Part shown: positions 1 through 5,784 of the stretch, piece after piece
How positions within the stretch are numbered: position 1 is the stretch's first letter
Layout of the letters: each line of letters begins with the position of its first letter
DNA from: Acidobacteriota bacterium
Lineage (GTDB): Bacteria; Acidobacteriota; Terriglobia; Acidiferrales; UBA7541
Direction: 5' to 3'
DNA: 12,312 nt
NCBI GenBank assembly: GCA_003131705.1
Contig: PKUY01000391.1
Coordinates: 491-12,802 of the forward strand
Translations under genes and position numbers: made by a program
Notes under the pieces: generated by a model
What the model saw: only the letters and a program-made list of their open reading frames with translations
Told to the model about the DNA's origin: nothing
Database searches by the model: none

Positions 1-292
1 CCCAACCGGTGCACGCGGGCGGTCTCCAGTCGCGGCCGAAATCAAACTCGCTCCAGGATTTTACGATGGCCGAATCATCCAGAGCAGGATAGTGCGGAAT
101 GGCCTGCTTTCCGCATGGCGGCTGCGGCCCCACTTGGGGCTCCACACCGATGATGCGCGCCGCCTGCAGCGCAGGGGGAGAAAGCCGAAAGCGATCCGCC
201 TCTTGGGCTAAACAGGCCGCGGGCAAAACAAAAAGGAGCGTCGAAAAAGTCAGCGCATCCCGGAACAGGGACCGGCAATCCTTAGTGCGCAT
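1..292 (-). CDS. Exported protein of unknown function, 5' part only
   Basis: The frame is open from the start codon to the left edge, so about 97 N-terminal residues are visible and the C-terminus is missing. The first 28 or so residues form a typical Sec signal peptide: basic residues, a hydrophobic core (LTFSTLLFVLPAACLA) and a likely signal peptidase I site after CLA. The mature part starts QEADRF and contains a PPCGKQAIPHYPALDD stretch and a conserved-looking WRPPACTGW near the edge, with two cysteines that could form a disulfide. ATG at 292 is preferred over ATG at 301 because a GGAGG (304-308) lies 11 bases before it, against only 2 bases before the other. I do not recognise a named family. 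The WxPPxCTGW pattern recalls unannotated exported proteins of soil bacteria, from memory only. It follows the phospholipase-like gene on the same strand after a 148-base gap in which I see no clear promoter or terminator. Confidence 0.72.
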   Translation of the reverse strand, partial: MRTKDCRSLFRDALTFSTLLFVLPAACLAQEADRFRLSPPALQAARIIGVEPQVGPQPPCGKQAIPHYPALDDSAIVKSWSEFDFGRDWRPPACTGW

Positions 293-440
293 GATGACCA
301 TTGCCTCCGGGACTAATCAACTTCGTTCTCGCTACGGGGTCGTGTCCTGATTTGCGTGAGGGCTCCGAGCAGCCGCCGTGGTCTGTCCGCGGTGTAGCCG
401 AGAGTTGTCCGCAAAAAAACACTGCTAACGAGCCTATTGC

Positions 441-1802
441 TCAGAAAGCTGCGGCAATCCAAGATTTTCGCCCAGTTTTGTGCCGAGAAGCATCGTCCGC
501 GTCGCTGGCCACCGACGGCGGCGCTGCCGTCCTCAATTGCTGAAGTTCGACCTGAACTTTTGTCCATACCTTTGGCTTTCGCTTAGTCGCATAGAGAGCA
601 TCCGGATGCCCGTAAAATTCCAAAAGCTCGGCTCGAAGCTCCGGCGAAGCACCACTAAAGTTCTGCTTCGCGAGCGCGTCCAGTAGCTCTGCGTGCGCCT
701 CATCGTTGAGCCGATATTTTCCGGGACCCGTCGCTTCACCGGTGTCAAAGTTGTCGTTCGCCAAGACCATCGGTTCAGCGCCTACTTGCTCTAGCAGCTT
801 CCGGTAGCGATCCAGAGTCGCGTTGAAGCTGGTTTCGAACATTTTTTCCGTCTCCGGCGTGGGCGTCCGAAGCTGCAGCACCTTTAGCGGACCGATCTTC
901 GGGACAATCCTCGCGAGAAAGGCGAGAAACCCTTCCCAAAAAGTGGGCGGCTGAAATTTCGTTCCCCAGCTCTTTTGATAACTGGCGCGCGACAAATTGT
1001 AGAGAAACTTCCTCTTCGTCATGCCAGGCTGGTCTTTCATGATGTCGTCTTTCTTCAGGCTCCAGGCGATGCGCGTAGCTTTGGGAAGGAGCTGGCTGAC
1101 GTCATGACGGTAAGAACCCAGCACCTTGTCTTCGTCAGCGAGAACGCTCTTGAGATCCAGACCGTATGTTTCCTGAAAGGCTTGTTCCAACAGAGGGACT
1201 GAAACCCCGAAGCCGATAAAGTCGTGGTAACTATCCGGAGCGTAGCGTCCCTGCGCTACTTCCAGAACATCGAATCCAAATTCGGTCTTTACGTGCGCCA
1301 GCGGGTCTTCTTCGTACGTAACCAGGTCGCCGTACTTCTTTTTCAACTTGGGATACAGCAGGGGGACAGCGCGGTTCGTGCCGATGAGGTGGCCGTCGTT
1401 GTCCGCGGCATAGTGTGAGAGCGCGCCGAGCGCAAAAGCGTAGCCGTCCAGATCCTTGGAATCCCGCAGCAGGGCCAGGATGAAGTCCCCACTCCGGACG
1501 TAGTGTGTCAAGTCACTGAAGAAATGACTTCCGTGAGGGTAATACCCCATGTCCTGGATAATGGCGCCGCCATACGCATATCCGTGCGCTTCCTTGAGTT
1601 CTTCCCCGGTAGCATTGGGGAAACGCTTCAAAAGCAACGGGCGTATGTTGGTGTCCCACACGCTGTCGATGATGGCTTCATGCGCAAGGACGGCATAGGC
1701 CGTGCTCTGGGCCGGCCAGCCAATCGACAAGAAAAACGCCAGCACAAGTGCGCAAACTCTCGCGAACCATGTTCTGCCTTCGCCCCGTCGCATTCCGCCC
1801 AC
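441..1802 (-). CDS. Secreted zinc-dependent phospholipase C-like protein
   Basis: The 453-residue product begins with a basic N-terminus and a hydrophobic signal segment (about residues 15-36), followed by the mature sequence YAVLAHEAIID. The pattern of metal ligands fits the zinc-dependent phospholipase C/S1-P1 nuclease fold (Zn_dep_PLPC): H41, D84, the H90/H93/H100 cluster, then H130-x3-D134-x3-H138, and H170-x3-E174. In Bacillus cereus PLC the equivalent residues hold three zinc ions used to hydrolyse phospholipid head groups. The C-terminal half (about 200-453) has no motif I recognise and makes the protein longer than the classical roughly 245-residue mature enzyme. The start is a GTG preceded by AGAGG with 8-base spacing; an ATG three codons in lacks such spacing. 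The gene lies 145 bases downstream of the Nramp-like gene on the same strand, and I see no convincing promoter in the gap. The family is fairly secure from the ligand pattern, but the substrate is not known; a phosphatidylcholine or other phosphoester substrate is possible. Confidence 0.82.
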   Translation of the reverse strand: MGGMRRGEGRTWFARVCALVLAFFLSIGWPAQSTAYAVLAHEAIIDSVWDTNIRPLLLKRFPNATGEELKEAHGYAYGGAIIQDMGYYPHGSHFFSDLTHYVRSGDFILALLRDSKDLDGYAFALGALSHYAADNDGHLIGTNRAVPLLYPKLKKKYGDLVTYEEDPLAHVKTEFGFDVLEVAQGRYAPDSYHDFIGFGVSVPLLEQAFQETYGLDLKSVLADEDKVLGSYRHDVSQLLPKATRIAWSLKKDDIMKDQPGMTKRKFLYNLSRASYQKSWGTKFQPPTFWEGFLAFLARIVPKIGPLKVLQLRTPTPETEKMFETSFNATLDRYRKLLEQVGAEPMVLANDNFDTGEATGPGKYRLNDEAHAELLDALAKQNFSGASPELRAELLEFYGHPDALYATKRKPKVWTKVQVELQQLRTAAPPSVASDADDASRHKTGRKSWIAAAF

Positions 1803-1947
1803 CGCTGCCGCCTCTTTCCACTCTCAGGGATTGCCGATATCATCCTTAGTATGCACCGAAAGGCCTTTGATTTATGTCTCATACGGGACACTTCTTCTGC
1901 TCGTAGGTGGTAAGAGGGTTCGGGGCCTTCTGGGAATCAAGTACGAC

Positions 1948-3336
1948 TTAATGGAAGATGTGAATAAGCGATCCCGAAAGCCCAGCCGCCGAGGGATTGA
2001 AGATCGCTGTGTACACCAACACAAGCGTCAGGATGATCATGAGTACGCTCGATCCCCAAGCGATCACGTTGAATGCCCACGAATTCACGTGCTCGCCCAT
2101 CAGGTCGCGGCGGTTGATCAGAAGCAGAATAAAAATTAGGACGATCGGCAGCCACACGCCGTTTGCAACCTGCGAAAGAACCAAAATTTTCAGCAGCGGC
2201 GCCCGCGGAATCAGAATGATTCCGGCGCCCGCTACGATCAGCAATGTGTAGAGGGAATAAAACGTCGGCGCCTCTTTCAGTTTTCGGTCGAGGCCGGCCT
2301 CAAAGCCCAGCCCCTCGCAGATCACGTGCGCCGTCGAGAGCGGGAGAATCGAGGCGGCGAAAAGCGACGCATTTAGCAACCCGAAAGCGAACAGCCATCC
2401 GGCGAATCTCCCCGCAACGGGAATCAGGGCCTGCGCCGCCTGGCCCGCGTCCGTAATGTTAGTCATCCCATGCAAATGGAGAGTGGCTGCGCAGCAGACG
2501 ATAATGAAAAACACGATCGCCATGCACGAGATGCTGCCGACCAGCACATCCATTCGGGCGTGCTTGTACTCGCGCGGGCCCACGCGCTTCTCCACGAAAC
2601 CCGCCTGCAAATAGAAAAATTGCCACGGTGCAATCGTGGTGCCCACCAGTCCGATGAGCATTAACAAGTACGGCGCGTTCCATTGGATCGAAGGAATCAC
2701 GGTTTCCTTCGCCGCGAAGAGCCAGTCCGGCTTGGCAAGAAACGCCGATACCGCGTACGAGAGATAAAACGCGCAGGCCACCAGAAATATCTTTTCCACC
2801 TGCCGGTAGCTGCCGCGAACGACCAGAACCCACACGGCGATGGCCGCAAGCGGCACCGAAACATATTTGCTGATGCCGAAAATCTGCATCGACGCCGCCA
2901 CGCCCGCGAATTCGGCGACGGTATTGCTTAAATCCACCAGGAATGCCGCAATCATCACGAAAAATGTGGAACGGAATCCAAATTCCTCGCGGATCAGATC
3001 GGAGAGTCCTTTCCCCGTCACAACGCCCATGCGGGCGCACATCTCCTCGCTCACGTAAAGCGCGATGGTCATCGGAATCAGGGACCAGAGCAGCGTGTAG
3101 CCAAACTGCGCCCCGGACGTTGTGTACACCGCGATGCCGCCCGCGTCGTTGTCCACGTTCGACGTGATCAGTCCGGGACCGACTACGGCCAAAAAGACAG
3201 CCAGTCTCCTGCGCATTGTTCGCGTGCGTCGGCTGAAGTTCTTGCCCCGGCTGGCCAGGCGCGAAAGCGTGTCCGTGAATGTAATCCAGGTGTTCATCGC
3301 ATTCGATTCATCGGCGCAATACCGCGAAATCTCCAC
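1948..3336 (-). CDS. Nramp-family transporter of the NRMT (Mg2+) type
   Basis: This is a 462-residue polytopic membrane protein with about eleven hydrophobic segments from residue 45 on, after a basic N-terminal tail. The Nramp fold is recognisable in TM1 (GPGLITSNVDNDAGG, 53-67) and TM6 (GTTIAPWQ, 232-239). Canonical Mn2+/Fe2+ Nramps have DPGN in TM1 and G-A-x-x-M-P-H in TM6. Here TM1 reads D64-A-G-G67 and TM6 reads G-T-T-I-A236-P-W, so the liganding Asn and the metal-selective Met are replaced by Gly and Ala. From what is known of the family, loss of that Met is a hallmark of the Nramp-related magnesium transporters, so Mg2+ import is the best guess. The protein lies in the inner membrane. 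It starts 32 bases after the MgtE_N/CBS gene and is probably co-transcribed with it. The start is uncertain: GTG at 3336 or ATG at 3297, neither with a good ribosome binding site. Confidence 0.87.
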   Translation of the reverse strand: MEISRYCADESNAMNTWITFTDTLSRLASRGKNFSRRTRTMRRRLAVFLAVVGPGLITSNVDNDAGGIAVYTTSGAQFGYTLLWSLIPMTIALYVSEEMCARMGVVTGKGLSDLIREEFGFRSTFFVMIAAFLVDLSNTVAEFAGVAASMQIFGISKYVSVPLAAIAVWVLVVRGSYRQVEKIFLVACAFYLSYAVSAFLAKPDWLFAAKETVIPSIQWNAPYLLMLIGLVGTTIAPWQFFYLQAGFVEKRVGPREYKHARMDVLVGSISCMAIVFFIIVCCAATLHLHGMTNITDAGQAAQALIPVAGRFAGWLFAFGLLNASLFAASILPLSTAHVICEGLGFEAGLDRKLKEAPTFYSLYTLLIVAGAGIILIPRAPLLKILVLSQVANGVWLPIVLIFILLLINRRDLMGEHVNSWAFNVIAWGSSVLMIILTLVLVYTAIFNPSAAGLSGSLIHIFH

Positions 3337-3368
3337 TCGAGATTAAGTGCCGCGCGAAAGCTCTCGTC

Positions 3369-4610
3369 CTAAAGCTTCGTGCAAAGGCGGCTCACCACGT
3401 CGTCCACCGTGATAGCCCCTATCGGGCACTTCGTCTCATTCACAACCGTCAGGCTGCGCAAATTGTATTTGTCGAAAAGCTCGTAGACATCCTTGTCTTG
3501 GGCGTCCGTCCCCACCGAAAGCAGCGGCTCGAACACAAGCTCGGCCATGCGCTGGTCAGCATCCGCAAGTACCAGTCGCGCCACTGGAACCGTCCCTGCG
3601 AGACGCGCTTCGCGGTTGATCAGGACGATGTTGTCCAGTTGATCGAGAGTGATCTCATGGAAACGGATGTAGTCAACCACCTCTCCGCGCGTGGCGTCTT
3701 CGCCGACGACCACGATTTCCGTGGTCATCATTCCGCCGGCCGTGTTCTCGCCAAAGCGCATCAGTTCTTTTACGTCGCGCGCTTCGCGGTCTTCCATCTT
3801 GTCCAGCACTTTCCGCGACCGTTCTGGCTCCAGGCTCTGGATCAGGTCCGCCGCCGCGTCCGGATTCATTTCCTCCATGATGTCGGCGGCTTTCTCCGGA
3901 TCGAGTTTTTCGACGACTTGCGTTTGAAGCCGCTTGTCGAGCTCAGCGATTGTTTCCGCGGCCGTTTCTTCGTCCAGCGAATCAATAATTGCCTGGCGCT
4001 CGGCGGGCGAAATTTCTTCCATGATGTCGGCCAGATCGGCGGGGTGAAGCTGCGCGAGCTTGTCGCTCGACATCCGCAACTTCACGCGGCGCAGGGGGTC
4101 CGGTTCAATCAGGTTCACGAACTCCCAAAGAATTGTCCGCTTGGGCAACTTGCTTTGCAGTCGCCGAATCCCCATCGGCGGGACCAGCCCTTGCAAAAGC
4201 CGCCGCACCGCGCCGGGGAGTCCCACGTCCACTTGCGTGACACGCAGCTCGGTGTTGCCGTTCGAGCGATGGTCGCTCAAATCGACATCGTTGACGCGGA
4301 CGACCTTCCTGCCGTTCGTGTCGATGATCTGCTGGTCCAGCAGATCCTTCTGCACCGCGAGCCATCCTTCGTTCGGATTGTAGAGCTCAAGCGCGGACTC
4401 GTCCGTCGAGAGCTTCACGCGGCCCGGCGCCACCGACGCAATCTGATCGTAGCGCGCCACGATCGGTCGATATTGGCCCCGGCCAATCAACAACCGCGAG
4501 ATACGGTTGGGCTGCTCGTCCGGCACGACGAACATTTCCTTCACGCGCCCGACGAAGTTGCCCGCAGAATCGTAAGTTTCGGCGCCCAAAACTTCCGTGG
4601 CGTGCAGCAT
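3369..4610 (-). CDS. PRC-barrel/MgtE_N/CBS-domain cytoplasmic protein (MgtE sensor half, no channel)
   Basis: The 413-residue soluble product has PRC-barrel-like beta segments at about 1-70 and 82-140. An alpha-superhelical MgtE N-terminal domain follows at about 184-287, with repeated acidic helices such as LHPADLADIMEEISP and LDPEKAADIMEEMNP. A pair of CBS domains at about 288-413 starts with the MgtE-like GGMMTTE. In bacterial MgtE channels these N and CBS domains bind Mg2+ and close the pore when cytosolic Mg2+ is high. The roughly 130-residue five-helix pore domain that should follow is absent and no membrane segment is visible, so this is not itself a channel. The ATG is secure: AAGGAG lies six bases upstream. 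Its place just before the Nramp/NRMT-type gene suggests it senses Mg2+ or a nucleotide and controls that carrier; this is inference. Proteins of this architecture exist in other bacteria but I know of no settled function. Confidence 0.88.
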   Translation of the reverse strand: MLHATEVLGAETYDSAGNFVGRVKEMFVVPDEQPNRISRLLIGRGQYRPIVARYDQIASVAPGRVKLSTDESALELYNPNEGWLAVQKDLLDQQIIDTNGRKVVRVNDVDLSDHRSNGNTELRVTQVDVGLPGAVRRLLQGLVPPMGIRRLQSKLPKRTILWEFVNLIEPDPLRRVKLRMSSDKLAQLHPADLADIMEEISPAERQAIIDSLDEETAAETIAELDKRLQTQVVEKLDPEKAADIMEEMNPDAAADLIQSLEPERSRKVLDKMEDREARDVKELMRFGENTAGGMMTTEIVVVGEDATRGEVVDYIRFHEITLDQLDNIVLINREARLAGTVPVARLVLADADQRMAELVFEPLLSVGTDAQDKDVYELFDKYNLRSLTVVNETKCPIGAITVDDVVSRLCTKL

Positions 4611-4616
4611 AAGTTG

Positions 4617-4622
4617 CTCCTT
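4617..4622 (-). promoter_or_regulatory. Shine-Dalgarno site of the MgtE_N/CBS gene
   Basis: On the minus strand this reads AAGGAG, six bases before the ATG at 4610. It is the strongest ribosome binding site in the window and fixes that start. It lies 18 bases beyond the end of the terminator T-run, so it is not sequestered in the terminator hairpin. Control by the leader would therefore act at transcription rather than translation. Confidence 0.75.
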
Positions 4623-4640
4623 GAACGGCGAGGTCGGCGC

Positions 4641-4682
4641 AAAAAAAATGCCCGGGGCCGGCGATGCATCCGGCTACGGGCA
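4641..4682 (-). terminator. Intrinsic terminator in the leader of the MgtE_N/CBS gene (attenuator)
   Basis: Read on the minus strand: TGCCCG (4682-4677), a TA/CC internal loop, GCCGG (4674-4670), an 8-base loop, CCGGC (4661-4657), CGGGCA (4654-4649), then eight T residues (4648-4641). That is 11 GC-rich base pairs followed directly by U8, a textbook rho-independent terminator. It lies 30 bases before the start codon of the downstream gene and about 310 bases after the CYTH gene stop, with a promoter between. It is thus better read as a leader attenuator than as the CYTH terminator. Its 5' arm overlaps a segment that can pair with an upstream antiterminator strand. Confidence 0.75.
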
Positions 4683-4937
4683 AACAAAAAACCGCCGTCG
4701 GATTACTTCAGCCCGGGCCTCGCCTCCCTGTTCCCGTGCACCCAATCGGCACGAAAACCGCGAGACTTGCCCGTAGCGCCTGTAGCGCCCGTGTTAAACG
4801 ACAAGCCATCGCAGGCAAGCAGCAGGAAACGAGCCGCACCCAGCCGGGTGTCCACTGCCCGCCCGGCGGGGCGACTACCTCCGGGTTCCGGATTGGACGA
4901 AAGCCCTTGCAACATGTTGCGTTTATGACCCTTTTGA

Positions 4938-4966
4938 CTAGTAAAGGCAGATGGAAATTTTGTCAA
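4938..4966 (-). promoter_or_regulatory. Candidate sigma70 promoter of the MgtE_N/CBS-Nramp unit
   Basis: On the minus strand a perfect TTGACA (-35, 4966-4961) is followed after 17 bases by TACTAG (-10, 4943-4938), a weak match to TATAAT. Transcription would start near 4931. It lies within 30 bases after the CYTH gene stop, so the downstream unit need not depend on read-through. The -10 weakness is the main reason for doubt. Confidence 0.5.
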
Positions 4967-4993
4967 GCGAAGAGTGCAGGTTTTATCAATTTT

Positions 4994-5599
4994 TTACGTA
5001 GGAAAGAGCATATTTCGGGCTATCCGGCCGCGTCGCTCGCACTCGGCCCGGTACAGATCCCAGTAGGTGCCCCGAACGTAATCGTGATGCAAATACCCGA
5101 GGGCACGGGCGGCGCGGTCAATGGCCTGCGGATCTCCTTCGAGTTCCAAAAAGACGCCCACGGGAGTCTCATCCAGGTCCAGATGAAGCTCCGGCATCCG
5201 GAACCGCGTGCGATATTTCTCGTATCGGAACCCCACACGCAGCCCGAGCGACCGCAAGACCTTGGCCCAACTTGACGCGGATGGTACCTCGGCCTCCCGC
5301 TCAAGATTCTGTTTGTATCGCGAACTCCGAGACCTGATAGCGGGGATCTTCGACGTGACCACCGCACGCCGACGGCCTCCCAAAATTGTCCTCAAACGCG
5401 CCGGCGTCTCGATTCGAAGACGAAGCAGCCTCCCTCGGCGCCGAAAATCCGAATCAGGTGTGTCGTACACGGTGTTCCGTTCGAGCACTCGTCCGTGCTC
5501 CCTGGCACCGAGACGCCGCAGATCGCGAAGGAGCGCGGGCAGATTCAAAACACGAAGTTTGATTTCAATTTCGCGGACCGTGCGGCGCCGAGCGGGCAT
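4994..5599 (-). CDS. CYTH-domain protein (class IV adenylate cyclase CyaB / thiamine-triphosphatase-like)
   Basis: From ATG 5599 this is a 201-residue soluble protein. It shows the CYTH tunnel signature: the opening E-I-E-I-K (ExExK), then NTVYDTPDSDF, RLLRLRIET, VVTSKIP, REAEV, RYEKYRTRF with its basic pair, and the acidic LHLDLDETPVGVFLELEGD. In this fold alternating Glu residues bind Mg2+ or Mn2+, and the Arg/Lys residues bind a triphosphate. Known members make cAMP (CyaB) or hydrolyse thiamine triphosphate or inorganic triphosphate; the sequence does not decide which. Length suits the roughly 180-200-residue CyaB branch. A GTG at 5620 would add seven residues, but neither start has a good ribosome binding site. 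A TATACT (5610-5605) five bases before the ATG could make the message leaderless. The gene is divergent from mutS. Confidence 0.85.
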   Translation of the reverse strand: MPARRRTVREIEIKLRVLNLPALLRDLRRLGAREHGRVLERNTVYDTPDSDFRRRGRLLRLRIETPARLRTILGGRRRAVVTSKIPAIRSRSSRYKQNLEREAEVPSASSWAKVLRSLGLRVGFRYEKYRTRFRMPELHLDLDETPVGVFLELEGDPQAIDRAARALGYLHHDYVRGTYWDLYRAECERRGRIARNMLFPT

Positions 5600-5725
5600 G
5601 GCCGAGTATAGCCTAGTCACGCCGGCCTACGCGGACCGGCGACAATCGCGGAATCGAGAAGAAATAGAGCGAAACCCGCTCAGCGCCTGTCCGCATTTTG
5701 CGCACTGGGCAAACCGCAAGTAATG

Positions 5726-5754
5726 TTGCCAATGCCTGGACGAGCCAGCATAAT
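5726..5754 (+). promoter_or_regulatory. Sigma70-type promoter of mutS
   Basis: TTGCCA (5726-5731, five of six bases of the -35 consensus) is separated by exactly 17 bases from CATAAT (5749-5754, five of six of the -10 consensus). The predicted transcription start near 5761 leaves a leader of about 24 bases before the mutS ATG. It supports the ATG at 5785 over the upstream TTG at 5698, which would precede the promoter. Confidence 0.6.
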
Positions 5755-5784
5755 CGCTTTCCTGCCGATGGATGGTGCGCGTAC

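Larger units (their letters stand above)
4611..4931 (-). promoter_or_regulatory. Long structured 5' leader, candidate riboswitch/attenuator
   Basis: This stretch holds no convincing gene and would be a leader of about 320 bases for the MgtE_N/CBS-Nramp pair. From 5' to 3' on the minus strand it contains a GC-rich hairpin region (about 4840-4875), a tandem GGCGCTAC repeat (4773-4789), and an antiterminator strand GCTACGGGCAA (4777-4767). The latter is perfectly complementary over 11 bases to TTGCCCGTAGC (4683-4673), which contains the 5' arm of the terminator. A CTTGCC near 4815 could in turn pair with the antiterminator strand. This is the usual three-way switch of riboswitches and attenuators. 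I could not match it to the M-box, the Mn2+ (yybP-ykoY), cobalamin, c-di-AMP or fluoride consensus by eye. The ligand is therefore unknown; Mg2+ is suggested only by the genes downstream. Confidence 0.55.

Noticed and set aside
293..440. Hairpin and T-run after the phospholipase stop (GAGC/GCTC, then seven T)
   Set aside because: The stem is only four base pairs and about ten bases away from the T-run, too weak to call a terminator.
1818..1829. CTGAGAG on the minus strand upstream of the phospholipase gene, resembling a TPP riboswitch piece
   Set aside because: The second TPP core element and the stems are absent, and the gene is unrelated to thiamine; a chance match.
3498..4928. 476-codon plus-strand open frame opposite the MgtE_N/CBS gene
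   Set aside because: It is antisense to a gene with clear domains and a strong ribosome site. The product is rich in His/Arg/Gln without domains, as expected from the reverse of a high-GC gene.
4611..4931. Identification of the leader as an M-box, yybP-ykoY, cobalamin or c-di-AMP riboswitch
   Set aside because: None of the conserved core strings I know for these classes could be found. Only the terminator/antiterminator geometry is supported.
5698..5784. 29-codon N-terminal extension of MutS from a TTG
   Set aside because: It would precede the predicted promoter, has no ribosome site and is unlike MutS N-termini; ATG 5785 fits the family.
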